The notes beneath the pieces were generated by a model that saw only the letters and a program-made list of their open reading frames with translations, ran no database searches and was not told the DNA's origin. Made by a program: the position numbers and the translations under genes. A DNA stretch of 64,000 nucleotides, taken from the NCBI GenBank assembly GCA_963842235.1, contig CAWJFT010000003.1, forward strand, positions 186,001-250,000. The letters are read 5' to 3'. Below, in pieces: positions 25,546-34,668 of the stretch (positions are counted from its first letter, which is position 1; each line of letters opens with the position of its first letter). Origin of the DNA: JACDAN01 sp963842235 (GTDB lineage Bacteria > Actinomycetota > Thermoleophilia > Gaiellales > Gaiellaceae).

Positions 25546-26670
25546 TTAGAGATGGGCCCAGAGGACGACGAGCCCGAGCCCGAGCAGCGCCAAGCCACCG
25601 ACGACGAGCGCCGGCGGCAGGCCGGAATCGTCGGAGTGCTCTGCCTCTGCCGGCGGCGCGGTTCGCTTGGCCGCGGCTGTGTCGTAGACATACGTGGCGC
25701 GGCTCGGGCCGAGTGGATCCGGGTTCGCGATGTAGGTCTGATATTGGCGCGTACGGGCGTAGCGGAGGTAGCCGAGGACGGTGGCCCTGAGCGTCCGTGC
25801 CGACCCAGGCGGAAGCGCGGCGGCAACGAGTGGGGTGGCGACGATCCTCAGCCTCGGCACGGCGGCTCGACGCGCCACACCTCGAACCGTCACACGCAGC
25901 GTTCCGCGGTCGAGTCGGCGCGTGAAGCGAGTCGGCGTCAGGCCCCCCACGGCCCCGGCTGGAAAGTCGACTGATCCGCGGATGCCGAGCGGCGCCGAAA
26001 CGTGGAGCGTCACAGGACCTGTCTGCCCTCGAATGCGTACGAAGCTCCCTTCGATCGGGCGGTTGCTCCTGGAGGCCGAACGGAGGGCCTCCTGCGCCCG
26101 GGCGATGTCGGCCTGCACGGCGTCAGCCGTGAACGCAGCTGCCGGCGTGCGCGTCGTGTTCTCGAGCCTGATCGCGAGCTGGAACGGGCCCGGGCCGACC
26201 GGCGCGCCTGTCACGCGGATCCGCACCGGCAGAGCCGGCACGCTGCCGGCGGGGCGAAGCGCGGCAGCAGCGGACAGCACTTTCCGCCGCGGGGAGAAGC
26301 CTTGCCAGACGATCTGGTTCGGACGAAAGCCAGGCTGCGACTGGCTGCCCGGCCCTGCCCGGACACTCACTGCGGGCGCGGGGATGAAGAACGCGTAGTC
26401 GCCTAGGGCCCTGATGAGCAGCCGCTGTGTCACTTCCACCGTCGTCGCTGCTCCCTCGGGCGAGATTCCCACGAGCACACGCTCCTGAGAAAAAACAGTG
26501 CCGCGAAGCCGCGGGACTTCCGTCACCGGGGGCTGGGGCGGCGCGAGCGGGGGGACAGGCCGCAGGGCCTCCACACCGGGGAGGTCGGCCAGTCCGGTTG
26601 GAGGCGCCGCAGCCGCCGTGGGCGCGAGCATGCCCGCCGCAACGACGATCGGCAGCGGCCTGAGCCTCAC
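25546..26670 (-). CDS. Secreted, C-terminally membrane-anchored protein of unknown function
   Basis: 374 aa from GTG 26670, which overlaps the stop of the upstream binding protein by 4 nt. Signal-like N-terminus (RLRPLPIVVAAGMLAPTAAAA), a Pro-rich stretch, a long beta-rich exoplasmic part, an Ala/Arg-rich helical segment, and a C-terminal membrane helix (ALVVGGLALLGLGLVVLWAHL). I do not recognise the family. Being the last gene of the ABC transporter unit by position and overlap, it may be an accessory surface component. The open frame extends upstream to 27555 only as a shadow of the binding-protein gene. Confidence 0.65.
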   Translation of the reverse strand: MRLRPLPIVVAAGMLAPTAAAAPPTGLADLPGVEALRPVPPLAPPQPPVTEVPRLRGTVFSQERVLVGISPEGAATTVEVTQRLLIRALGDYAFFIPAPAVSVRAGPGSQSQPGFRPNQIVWQGFSPRRKVLSAAAALRPAGSVPALPVRIRVTGAPVGPGPFQLAIRLENTTRTPAAAFTADAVQADIARAQEALRSASRSNRPIEGSFVRIRGQTGPVTLHVSAPLGIRGSVDFPAGAVGGLTPTRFTRRLDRGTLRVTVRGVARRAAVPRLRIVATPLVAAALPPGSARTLRATVLGYLRYARTRQYQTYIANPDPLGPSRATYVYDTAAAKRTAPPAEAEHSDDSGLPPALVVGGLALLGLGLVVLWAHL

Positions 26671-27887
26671 TTCGTCTGCTCGATCGCTGGGAGCGACGCC
26701 GAGAGAAGGTCGTCTTTGACCGGGGCGAAGGTCATGTCCCGGAACTGGGCGAAGTAGACGTCGTCGTCGACGACGCCCTCGTGGCTCGCCAGGTTGAATC
26801 CGCGCTCGTCGCCGTTCGCGCCGGCGATCGTCACACGATTCAGCGCGTTGATGACCTTCTCGCCACGGACGGCATTGGCCGAGGACATCGCGGCGGCGAG
26901 GACACGCACGAAGTCGAAGGAGTACATCGCGTACTCCGGGGGCTGGATCACGTCGCGGCCGTCGGAAGTCTTGACGCCGACACGCTGGGGCCCGTAGGCG
27001 TCTTCGAAAGTGCGCATGAAGGTCATGAAGGGGGCCGTTCCCACCTCCGCGGTCATCCGGCCTGATGCGAACGTCAACCCATCGACCCAGTTGGGATGGC
27101 CCGACAGCTGCTGGCGAATCAGCGGATCGGCGCCGGCCGGCGGTGTGTAGATGGGAACGTCCCAGCCCGCGCTGCGGGCGGCCGTGATCGTCGCCGCGAT
27201 GACGGGTGCCTGCGCCCAGACGAGGAGCGCCGTCGCGCCCGCGCGCTTCGCCCGGAGGACTTGCGGGGCAACATCTCTCGCCGAAGCAGGCACGTCGATG
27301 CGCGCCACGACAGACTCCGCACCGCCGAACGACCGGTCGAGAGCTTTCTGACCCTCTTGTCCGTAGGTGCTGTCGTCGACGAGGAGGGCGATCTTCAGCC
27401 CTTTCGGGATCATGTACTCGGCCAGTCGAAAGGCGAGACCACGGTCGGTCGGAGCGATCCGGAACACGTTCGGGCGCCGTTTTGGATCGACGAGCCCCAT
27501 GCCGCCCTGGAAGGTGATGCCGAGCGGCAGGTGCGCGTTCGCGGCGATCCGCCATGACGCGTCGACACCGGTGCCTTCGTCGACCACCGCGACGGCCTTG
27601 TCGTCCACGGCACGACGGACGTTGGCGACCGCCGATTGCGGGGAGAGCTGGTTGTCGACCCGCTTGATCTTCAGCACGTAGCTCTCTCCGCCCACGTTCA
27701 GACCGCGGGCGTTGACCTCTCGGGCTCCGAGCTCGGCACCACGCGCGATCGTCTCGCCGACGAACGGTGTCCCCGAGAACGGGGCGTTCACATAGATCAC
27801 GAGCGGCTTGCCTTGCCCCGGATCGTCGGACCCGCCGCAGCCCGCAAGCAGGAACGCTGCGACGACGATGACCAGCCCTCGCAGCAC
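26667..27887 (-). CDS. ABC transporter substrate-binding lipoprotein (LivJ/LivK-like)
   Basis: 406 aa. Lipobox LAGC at about residues 14-17 anchors it to the membrane. The body is a type I periplasmic-binding fold of the branched-chain amino-acid group (PF13458): PLVIYVNAPFSG, GAELGAREVNARG, FRIAPTDRGLAFRLAEYM, KIALLVDDSTYGQ. It feeds the LivH and LivM-LivG components encoded immediately upstream. Ligand could be branched-chain amino acids, amides or aromatic compounds; not decidable here. Confidence 0.9.
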   Translation of the reverse strand: MLRGLVIVVAAFLLAGCGGSDDPGQGKPLVIYVNAPFSGTPFVGETIARGAELGAREVNARGLNVGGESYVLKIKRVDNQLSPQSAVANVRRAVDDKAVAVVDEGTGVDASWRIAANAHLPLGITFQGGMGLVDPKRRPNVFRIAPTDRGLAFRLAEYMIPKGLKIALLVDDSTYGQEGQKALDRSFGGAESVVARIDVPASARDVAPQVLRAKRAGATALLVWAQAPVIAATITAARSAGWDVPIYTPPAGADPLIRQQLSGHPNWVDGLTFASGRMTAEVGTAPFMTFMRTFEDAYGPQRVGVKTSDGRDVIQPPEYAMYSFDFVRVLAAAMSSANAVRGEKVINALNRVTIAGANGDERGFNLASHEGVVDDDVYFAQFRDMTFAPVKDDLLSASLPAIEQTK

Positions 27888-27917
27888 GCGCCTCAGTCTA
27901 GAGCCGTTGACAAGCGC

Positions 27918-29765
27918 TCAGAGCCGACCACCGCCCAGGTAGGCACTGAGGACGGCGTCGTTCTCGGTCACCTCGTCGATCGTTCCGCTCGCAAGTGTTC
28001 GACCAGCCTCGAGCACGGTGACACGATCCGCGACCTTGCTCACAAGTCGCAGATTGTGCTCGACCAACACGATCGTCAGACCGCTCGAGCGCAGCGCCCG
28101 AACCAGGTCGGCGAGCAGATCCACCTCGGTGAGATCCGCGCCGGCCGATGGCTCGTCGAGCAGGAGCACACGCGGCTGCGTCGCGAGCGCCGCCGCGATC
28201 ATCAGCCGTCGCTGGGCAGCGCCCGAGAGCTCGTCCGCGCGAAGATTGGCGGAGCCGCCGAGCCCGACGACCTCCAGGGCCGAGAGCGCCTTCACGCGCG
28301 CCAGCTCGGCATCCGCGCGCGCCTTCGGCGTTCCGAACACGGCCCGTGGAAAGCCCCCGTGGCGCAGACGCAGGTGGGCGCCGACGAGGGCATTCTCCAG
28401 AACCGTCAGCTCGGGGAACACGGCAGTCGCCTGGAGGGTGCCGACGATTCCGCGCTCGGCGCGTGCCTGAAGACCACTGTCGCCGAGATCTTCCGCCCCG
28501 AGGACAACGGCGCCCGAGTCTTGTGCGACCGCTCCGGAAAGGATGCGCAGCACCGTGGTCTTCCCTGATCCGTTCGGGCCGATCAGCGCGTGAACCGTTC
28601 CGCCCGGCACCTCGAGATCGACGCTGTCCAAGGCGGTGACGGGCCCATACCGCTTCGTGACACCGCGGGCGACAAGGGAAGCCGGAACGAGAGCCTGCTC
28701 GAGCCGCATCGGCCGAGCGGCCCTCGAGGGGCCGTCCGCTCCATCGGCGCCTCGTCGCACGCGGTACCAGTCGGTGAGGGATGGAAGCAGCCCGCGATCG
28801 ATCGCCCCCAGGACGGCAAGAATTGCCACGGCGATCAGGAGCGTCTCGATACGGGAGGCCTGCAGGCTGTCGAGGCCTCCGAGCTCGACCACGCGACCGA
28901 GCGCGACCAGAACGGCGACGCCGATCAGCCCGCCGGCGGGGGCTACAGCACCGCCGAGCACGACGGCTATGAACAGCTTCGCCGAGAGGAGCGGTCCGTA
29001 GGCGACGGCATCGGCGACGCCAGCGACATAGACACCAAGCCCCCCAGCAAGTCCAGCGATCCCGGCGCCCAGAGCGAAGGCGCCTGTGCGTAGGCGCGCG
29101 ACCGGCGACCCGAGCGCTTCCGCCGCGCTGCGGTTCTGGCGCGCAGCCGAGAGAGTGACGCCGGCGGGGCTGCGGGCGAGCAGCGTGAAGACCAGTAACG
29201 CGAAGCCGACGAGCGCCACGCCGATTTCGTAATGCCCTGTCGGCGAGAGCTGAAGGCCCGCGATGCTCGTGTCCTCGAACGTGATTCCCTGCGCGCCGCC
29301 CGAGAGCGCCGGAAAGGCAGCGAGGCCAATGGCGGCAAGCCAAGCGATCAGCCAGGTGAGAACGGCAACGATCGCGGGCCGCAGCAATCCGGCAACGAGG
29401 CCGACTGCGGCTCCGGCGAGCGTGGAGAGCACTGCGGCCGCGACGAGGGCGGCCTCGCCCGACCAACCCGCCTTGCTGCTCAGCAAGGCCGTCCCGAAAG
29501 CCCCGAGCGCCACGAAGGCCCCCTGGCCGAGCGACGGCATCCCGCCCAGCCCGACGATGATTCCCAGTCCGACTGCCGCGGCTGCGAGGTAGAGATCGGA
29601 CGCAAGGCGGTCGAGGCCGAGGCCGAGCGGGAGCAGAGGGACGAGGGCCGCGAGCGCGATTGCGACGATGCCGGCGGTTGCGCCGCGACTCCAGCCCGCT
29701 TGAACCTCCTGCGCGGCCTCGACGACAGCGTTTCGAGTCTGCGCGAGCGCCGCTGCCCTCGCCAT
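27918..29765 (-). CDS. Branched-chain amino-acid-type ABC transporter, permease-ATPase fusion (LivM-LivG)
   Basis: 615 aa. Residues ~25-325 form a LivM-type permease with about 8-10 membrane helices (GLGGMPSLGQGAFVALGAFG is the conserved permease stretch). Residues ~355-615 are an ATPase: Walker A GPNGSGKTT, signature LSGA (first half of LSGGQ altered), Walker B RVLLLDEPSAG, switch EHN. Fusion of the two is found in some actinobacteria. No separate LivF ATPase is present, so the complex would have two identical ATPases. Start overlaps the livH stop by one base (TGATG). Confidence 0.92.
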   Translation of the reverse strand: MARAAALAQTRNAVVEAAQEVQAGWSRGATAGIVAIALAALVPLLPLGLGLDRLASDLYLAAAAVGLGIIVGLGGMPSLGQGAFVALGAFGTALLSSKAGWSGEAALVAAAVLSTLAGAAVGLVAGLLRPAIVAVLTWLIAWLAAIGLAAFPALSGGAQGITFEDTSIAGLQLSPTGHYEIGVALVGFALLVFTLLARSPAGVTLSAARQNRSAAEALGSPVARLRTGAFALGAGIAGLAGGLGVYVAGVADAVAYGPLLSAKLFIAVVLGGAVAPAGGLIGVAVLVALGRVVELGGLDSLQASRIETLLIAVAILAVLGAIDRGLLPSLTDWYRVRRGADGADGPSRAARPMRLEQALVPASLVARGVTKRYGPVTALDSVDLEVPGGTVHALIGPNGSGKTTVLRILSGAVAQDSGAVVLGAEDLGDSGLQARAERGIVGTLQATAVFPELTVLENALVGAHLRLRHGGFPRAVFGTPKARADAELARVKALSALEVVGLGGSANLRADELSGAAQRRLMIAAALATQPRVLLLDEPSAGADLTEVDLLADLVRALRSSGLTIVLVEHNLRLVSKVADRVTVLEAGRTLASGTIDEVTENDAVLSAYLGGGRL

Positions 29766-30707
29766 CAGGTCTCCCGGAGCGTCGCGCCCCCTTCAGTGGC
29801 GAGCGCCCGCACCGCCACGTAAACGAGCACGAACGCAATGGGGAGGACTTCGTGGTATGCCGGCCCAAGCTGGAGGCCGGCGACATGGAAATTGGCGATC
29901 CCGGCCTCCACCACCCCGACCGCGAGCCCCGCGAGGAAGCCGGCCGCGGGTGACGAGAACCCAACGATCAGCGCCGCCAGCAGAGCCTTCACGCCGAGGA
30001 GGCTGCCCGTCTCGACGCCGAAGGACGAGCTGGGCGCGGCAACAACGGCCGCGAGGGCCGCGAGCCCACCGGTCAGCGCGAAGGCAACGGTGATCAACGC
30101 GCTAACGGGGACGCCTGTGAGAGCGGCGCCCTCAACGTCGGATTCGATCGCGCGCAGGCCCCGGCCGAGCTTCGACCGGCGAAGGACCAGGGTGGCGAGC
30201 GCCGCAAGCGCAACGCCGACGGCGATGACGAAGAACGAGCGCACTTGGATCGATGCTCCACCGAAGGTGACGAACCCTCCGTTGCCGATCTCGTCGAAAG
30301 CGCAGGGGATCCGGGAAGGCGTAGCTCGGACGGGTGAAGAAGACGTCGACCGACGTCCGCGCTGCATAGGCGATGGCGATCGTCGCGGCGATCCAGCCGA
30401 CGACGGACCCGCGCGCGAGATGAGGGTGGACGGCGAGCCAGTACCCGCCCGCGCTCGCCGCCATGCAGACGAGCGTGCCGACCGCCAGCGCCGCGAAGAA
30501 GCGAACGCCGCTGATGTTCGTCTGCGTGACGGGCCCGGTGCCCACCGCGACGAGCAGCGCGGCGAAGACCGCGAGCCCGACGAGGTCACCGAACGCGAAA
30601 TAGACGATCCCGGTCAGCCGGTAGACGAGCACCAGGGCGATCGCGACGAGCCCGTAGACGGCTCCCGCCGCGAGGCCGGACACGAGAACCTGCAGGACGA
30701 GGCTCAT
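29765..30707 (-). pseudogene. LivH-type permease, interrupted by a one-base frameshift
   Basis: The N-terminal half (MSLVLQVLVSGLAAGAVYGL... ending FFTRPSYAFPDPLRF) and the C-terminal half (DEIGNGGFVTFGGASIQVRS... to ATLRET) are in different frames. Removing one A from the AAA at 30297-30299 (one T of TTT on the coding strand) rejoins them as LRF-DEIGNGGF and restores a LivH of about 314 aa with the normal helices. Either a recent mutation or a sequencing error; the rest of the sequence is intact, which favours error or a very young lesion. Confidence 0.85.
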
Positions 30708-30777
30708 CGGCCCCTTGCCAGCTGCCGCATCGGGCGGAGGCTAGCCGGAGCTGACCCTCGCCTACACTTCAGGCGTC

Positions 30778-31110
30778 GTGTTGGTGATCAGTCTGCTCGT
30801 CCTGCTAATCGCGTTTGGCGTCGACGGAGCTGTGGAGAGCCCGGCCGCTCCGTCCACCCAGTCGGTGCGGCCCACATTGACGATTCCGACCATGAACCCG
30901 TTGCAAGTCGTTGGACGCGGCTTCAGAGCCCGTGAGCGCGTCGTCGTTTCGGTAGGACCGCGCCGCAGGACGGTCATCGCCGACATGAAGGGTCGCTTCA
31001 CGGCCCGCTTCGGTCGCGCGATGTGCGCCGGCGGAACGATCGTGGCCGTCGGCTCGAAAGGGAGCCGCGCCATCGTGCGCTTGCCGCGCACGGTCTGCGC
31101 CGCGCCATAG
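30778..31110 (+). CDS. Small secreted protein, GxGF-type family, copy 3
   Basis: 110 aa, GTG start. Signal peptide LVISLLVLLIAFGVDGAVES, then PTLTIPTMNPLQVVGRGFRARERVVVSV, a GRFTARF strand, Cys, GSKGSRA and terminal C-AAP. Third member of the family seen at 14030 and 20939. Stands alone between the divergent liv operon and a convergent lipoprotein gene; no TGATATCA site upstream. Confidence 0.72.
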   Translation: MLVISLLVLLIAFGVDGAVESPAAPSTQSVRPTLTIPTMNPLQVVGRGFRARERVVVSVGPRRRTVIADMKGRFTARFGRAMCAGGTIVAVGSKGSRAIVRLPRTVCAAP

Positions 31111-31129
31111 CGACCTCGGCGGATCGCTC

Positions 31130-31717
31130 TTACCTCTGACGAGCGATGCGCTCCTCTTGCTTCCGTGCGAGCTCGAGAGCATCGGAAAACGGAAACCGGC
31201 CCTCGACGCCGTTCAGGGCCAGTGACGCGGTGACGTTCGCCTCGCGCCAGTACACGCCGTAGTAGCGCACGCCGCTTTGGGCACGCGTGGCGGCGAACGA
31301 TTCGTCGCCGAGGCCAGGCTCGCCGATCGGTTGCGAGTCGCCGACGTCGGCGCGGGCCGTCTCGAGCTCTTCGTCGGCAGCCTCCGAGGAGTCGAGGACG
31401 TGGGCTCGCGACTCGACCGCAACGGGCCCGTTGGTCGTCTCGGACGCAAGGCGCCGATACTGAGCCCTCACGCTCTCTCGCTCGGGGCGGCCCGGCCCGT
31501 TCACAGGAATGAAGTCCGGCGAGAGGTCAGCGGGCTGCAAGATCAGTCTCGGAAGGGCGCTCGTGGGAATGGTGCTGTCCCCGCCGAGCAGGCTGCAGCC
31601 GGCGAGGCAGACGACGAGGAGGATCGCGGCGCGCCGCAGGCGTCTAGCCGTGCGGCTTCGCCATCGACCGGTAGTCGAGAGCCTTGTCGAGGATCTCCTC
31701 GTCGACGCCGGCCTCAC
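31130..31717 (-). CDS. Lipoprotein of unknown function
   Basis: 195 aa from GTG 31717, which lies inside fumC (74-nt overlap). The lipobox LAGC follows a short hydrophobic stretch (AAILLVVCLAGC), but the positively charged leader is unusually long (28 residues); no closer ATG/GTG/TTG exists, so a CTG at about 31645, right after the fumC stop, could be the real start. The mature part is hydrophilic; a late RYYGVYWREANVTASLAL strand suggests a surface protein. Family not recognised. Confidence 0.65.
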   Translation of the reverse strand: MRPASTRRSSTRLSTTGRWRSRTARRLRRAAILLVVCLAGCSLLGGDSTIPTSALPRLILQPADLSPDFIPVNGPGRPERESVRAQYRRLASETTNGPVAVESRAHVLDSSEAADEELETARADVGDSQPIGEPGLGDESFAATRAQSGVRYYGVYWREANVTASLALNGVEGRFPFSDALELARKQEERIARQR

Positions 31718-32972
31718 GGGCGACCTCGCGGAGCGGACGGCCGCTCGCGGCGGCCTCCTTGACGATCTCGGTCCCGCGGTCGTAGCCGATGTACGGGTTG
31801 AGCGCCGCCGAGGCGGAGAGCGTCAGCTCGGCGTAGCGCTCGCACACTTCTCGGTTCGCCTCGATCCCCTCGACACATTTGTCCGCGAGGAGCCGCGAAG
31901 CCGCCGACATGAGTCGGATCGAGTCGAGCAGGTTGCGCGCGATCATCGGCACGAAGACGTTCAGCTCCAGGTGGCCCTGCATGCCGCCGACGGTGATCGC
32001 CTGGTCGTTCCCGATCACCTGGGCGGCGACCTGGGTGACGACCTCGGGGATGACCGGATTGACCTTCCCGGGCATGATCGAGCTCCCCTTCTGCAGCTCG
32101 GGCAGAGAGATCTCGGCGAGGCCGGCGCGGGGCCCCGAGCCGAGCAGCCGCAGGTCGTTCGAGATCTTGGTCAACGAGACGGCGACCGTCTTCAGCGCGC
32201 CGGACGCCTCGACGAGGGAGTCACGGGCGGCCTGTGCCTCGAACGGGTCGGCCGGAGGGCTGATCGGCAGCTTCGTCTCCTCGCTCAGGCGGCTGCGAAC
32301 GCGCGCGGCGAACTCGGGATGGGTGTTCAGGCCGGTGCCGACGGCCGTGCCGCCCAGAGGGATCTGCCCAACGCGCTCGAGCGTGGCGCGGATCCGGTCG
32401 GAGCCCTGTCGAACCTGCGCTGCGTACCCCGAGAACTCCTGACCGAGCGTCATCGGGACGGCGTCCATGAGGTGCGTCCGGCCGGACTTGACGATGTCGT
32501 CGAACTGCTGCGACTTCCGCCCGAGCGCGTTGGCGAGCCGCTCCAGCGCGGGGAGCAGCTCGTAGGTCAGCTGATCGAGTGCGGCCAGGTGCACGGCCGA
32601 CGGGAACACGTCGTTCGAGGACTGGCCCATGTTGACGTCGTCGTTCGGGTGGACGTCTTCCCCGGCCAGGGTGGCGATCACCTCGTTGGCGTTCGTGTTG
32701 GATGAGGTGCCGGAGCCGGTCTGGAAGACGTCGATCGGGAACTGGTCGTCGAGCTCGCCTGAGGCGACGCGCTCGGCTGCGGCGGCGATCCGCTCCGCCT
32801 TGTCGGCGTCGAGGAGCCCCAGCTCGGCGTTGACACGTGCAGCGGCTCCTTTGATCCGGCCGAGCCAGTGGGCGACGGAGGCCGGGATCGGCTCGCCGGA
32901 GACGGTGAAGTTCTCCACCGCTTTTCGCGTCTCCTCGCCCCAGAGAGCTCTCTGCGTCTCGACGTCGGCCAT
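31644..32972 (-). CDS. fumC: Fumarate hydratase class II
   Basis: 442 aa from ATG 32972. Class II fumarase/aspartase superfamily: the signature GSSIMPGKVNP is present, along with the substrate-site segments TGSGTSSNTNANEV, NMGQSSNDVFPSA and SGRTHLMDAVPMTLGQEF, the last being specific for fumarase rather than aspartase or argininosuccinate lyase. Interconverts fumarate and malate in the citric-acid cycle. Slightly shorter than the usual 460 aa. A palindromic repeat lies just upstream. Confidence 0.95.
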   Translation of the reverse strand: MADVETQRALWGEETRKAVENFTVSGEPIPASVAHWLGRIKGAAARVNAELGLLDADKAERIAAAAERVASGELDDQFPIDVFQTGSGTSSNTNANEVIATLAGEDVHPNDDVNMGQSSNDVFPSAVHLAALDQLTYELLPALERLANALGRKSQQFDDIVKSGRTHLMDAVPMTLGQEFSGYAAQVRQGSDRIRATLERVGQIPLGGTAVGTGLNTHPEFAARVRSRLSEETKLPISPPADPFEAQAARDSLVEASGALKTVAVSLTKISNDLRLLGSGPRAGLAEISLPELQKGSSIMPGKVNPVIPEVVTQVAAQVIGNDQAITVGGMQGHLELNVFVPMIARNLLDSIRLMSAASRLLADKCVEGIEANREVCERYAELTLSASAALNPYIGYDRGTEIVKEAAASGRPLREVAREAGVDEEILDKALDYRSMAKPHG

Positions 32973-32995
32973 CGGTCGGAGTCTAGTTCCGACGC

Positions 32996-33018
32996 GTCCA
33001 GGGGCCAGGCCCCTGGAC
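32996..33018. repeat. Palindromic repeat, copy A (intergenic)
   Basis: Perfect inverted repeat: arms GTCCAGGGGCC and GGCCCCTGGAC around a single A, in the gap between fumC and the ferredoxin reductase gene. A near-identical copy with one mismatch lies inside nuoG (41039-41061). Followed by GTGGCC...GGCC, giving additional short pairing. Confidence 0.75.
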
Positions 33019-33040
33019 GTGGCCTCCGAGGCCATTGGCC

Positions 33041-34054
33041 CTAGTCGGTCGAGTACTTCGGCTGGACCTTCTCGCCGCGGATGGCGGCGATGACGTTGTT
33101 CGCAGCGATCGCCGCTTCGCCCATGCCGACCGTGATCAGCGTGATCTTGCCCGGATAGCCGGCGACGTCACCCGCTGCGTAGACGCCCGGCATCGACGTC
33201 TCGCACGTCATCGGATTGATCTTGATCTGGCGCTTGCCCTCGAGCTCGATGTCCCAGTCGGCGATCGCGCCCAGGTGCGAGACGAAGCCGAGAAGCGTGA
33301 TCAGGGCGTCGCAATCGTGCCGCTCCAGCTCGCCGGTAGCCGTGTTCTCGATCGTCACCGCCTCGATGCTCCCATCGCCGTGGATGTCGCGCACCTCGTG
33401 CGGAGTGAGAATCCGAACGGCGCCCTCGTCCGCCAGCCGTCGCGCCTCGTTGAGCGACGACTCGAGCGCGCGAAAGCGATCGCGACGGTGGACGAGCGTG
33501 ATGGGGAGATCGGCCGTGTCCTGGAGCCCGAGCGTCCAGTCGAGCGCCGAGTCGCCGCCCCCGACGATCACGCAGCGCTTGCCTGCGAACTGAGCCTTCT
33601 CCCGGACGACGTAGTGCAGGCCACGACCCTGCCACTCGTCGACCCCTTCGACCCCCAGCTTGCGCGGCTCGAAGGCGCCGTGGCCGGCCGTGATGATCAC
33701 CGCACGGGACAGGTACGTGTTGCCCGCGTCCGTCGTGAGCGCGAAGAGGTCCTTGCCGTTCTGGCTCAGGTGCTCGAGCGTTTGCGCCTCCTCGCCGAGA
33801 CGGACGTCGGCGCCGTACTGGAGCCCCTGCTCGGCGCACATGTCGACGAGCTTCTGGCCGAGGATCTTCGGGAAGCCGGCCACGTCGAAGACGTGCTTCT
33901 CGGGATATGTCGCGGCCACCTGGCCGCCGATCTGCTCCAGCGACTCGACGATGCGCACGGTTCCGTCGCGATGCCCGAGGTAGTAGGCCGCAGAGAGGCC
34001 CACAGGGCCGGCGCCCAGGATGGTCACGTCGACGACGCCGTCGTTGTCAGGCAC
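33041..34054 (-). CDS. Thioredoxin-reductase-like ferredoxin-NADP(+) reductase
   Basis: 337 aa. Two dinucleotide motifs: FAD site GAGPVGLSAAYYLG near the N-terminus and NAD(P)H site VGGGDSALDW at about 160, plus the C-terminal GVYAAGDVAGYPGKITLI FAD contact. The CxxC redox pair of thioredoxin reductases is missing, which places it with the type 2 ferredoxin-NADP reductases (YumC-like). The C-terminal GEAAIAANNVIAAIRG is typical. Would supply or take electrons from ferredoxin; the Fe-S assembly protein is next door. Confidence 0.9.
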   Translation of the reverse strand: MPDNDGVVDVTILGAGPVGLSAAYYLGHRDGTVRIVESLEQIGGQVAATYPEKHVFDVAGFPKILGQKLVDMCAEQGLQYGADVRLGEEAQTLEHLSQNGKDLFALTTDAGNTYLSRAVIITAGHGAFEPRKLGVEGVDEWQGRGLHYVVREKAQFAGKRCVIVGGGDSALDWTLGLQDTADLPITLVHRRDRFRALESSLNEARRLADEGAVRILTPHEVRDIHGDGSIEAVTIENTATGELERHDCDALITLLGFVSHLGAIADWDIELEGKRQIKINPMTCETSMPGVYAAGDVAGYPGKITLITVGMGEAAIAANNVIAAIRGEKVQPKYSTD

Positions 34055-34083
34055 AGCCCTGAATGCTAGTAGGGGGAACCGGG

Positions 34084-34494
34084 CTAGTGGCTACAGCCGG
34101 GGCCGCAGCCGCCGCCCTGCTCGGCGCCGGGATCCTCGCCCTCGGCCACCTGAAAGGAGTGCCCGCAGCCGCAGGAGGCGACGACGTTCGGGTTGTTGAT
34201 CGCGAAGCCACCCTGGAGACCATCGACGAAATCGATCTCGGTGCCCTGCACGTACGGCGCGCTGTACGGATCGACGACGATCCTGACGCCCTGGACGTCG
34301 AGCTCGTGATCACCTTCCAGCGCTCCCTTATCGAAGCCGAGCGCGTACTCGAACCCCGAGCAGCCGCCGCCCTGGACGGCGAGGCGCAGCACGGAGGCTT
34401 CGCCGTCCGGCTCCTCGGCCATCAACTCGGTGATCTTCGACGCGGCCCGCTCGGTGAGCGAGACCAGCGTGATCGGGCGTTCCGTGAGCTCCAT
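34084..34494 (-). CDS. IscA/ErpA-type Fe-S cluster assembly protein with Cys/Gly tail
   Basis: 136 aa. A-type scaffold/carrier domain with the three conserved cysteines: GGGCSGFEYAL (about residue 46) and SCGCGHSFQV (about 108-110). Delivers clusters to apo-proteins; the nuo operon beginning just upstream on the other strand encodes many Fe-S subunits. The C-terminus has an odd extra segment rich in Gly and Cys ending GGGCGPGCSH, which could bind additional metal. Confidence 0.92.
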   Translation of the reverse strand: MELTERPITLVSLTERAASKITELMAEEPDGEASVLRLAVQGGGCSGFEYALGFDKGALEGDHELDVQGVRIVVDPYSAPYVQGTEIDFVDGLQGGFAINNPNVVASCGCGHSFQVAEGEDPGAEQGGGCGPGCSH

Positions 34495-34557
34495 CTGGGT
34501 CGCATCGTAGCAGTGTGCCCGGCGCTCACCCTTGGCCTCGAACGGGCGACTGGAGCA

Positions 34558-34571
34558 CGACTTTGTAACAC
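34558..34571. promoter_or_regulatory. Conserved GACTTTGTAACACC motif upstream of nuo operon
   Basis: The 14-mer GACTTTGTAACACC is identical to that upstream of groES (4499-4512). The half-site GTAACAC also forms the palindromes at 48442 and 48498 after nuoN. It lies in the 174-nt gap between the divergent IscA-like gene and nuoA, about 100 nt upstream of nuoA. Possible operator; no regulator known. I found no convincing -35/-10 in this gap. Confidence 0.4.
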
Positions 34572-34668
34572 CTGATTCACGCTCGGTTGAGCGGTTTTCG
34601 ACCGCGCTCGTGGCAGGTCGGGAGGGTGTAGGGTTCGGTCACGGTGAGGCCCGAGGGGGCAGGGAGCG

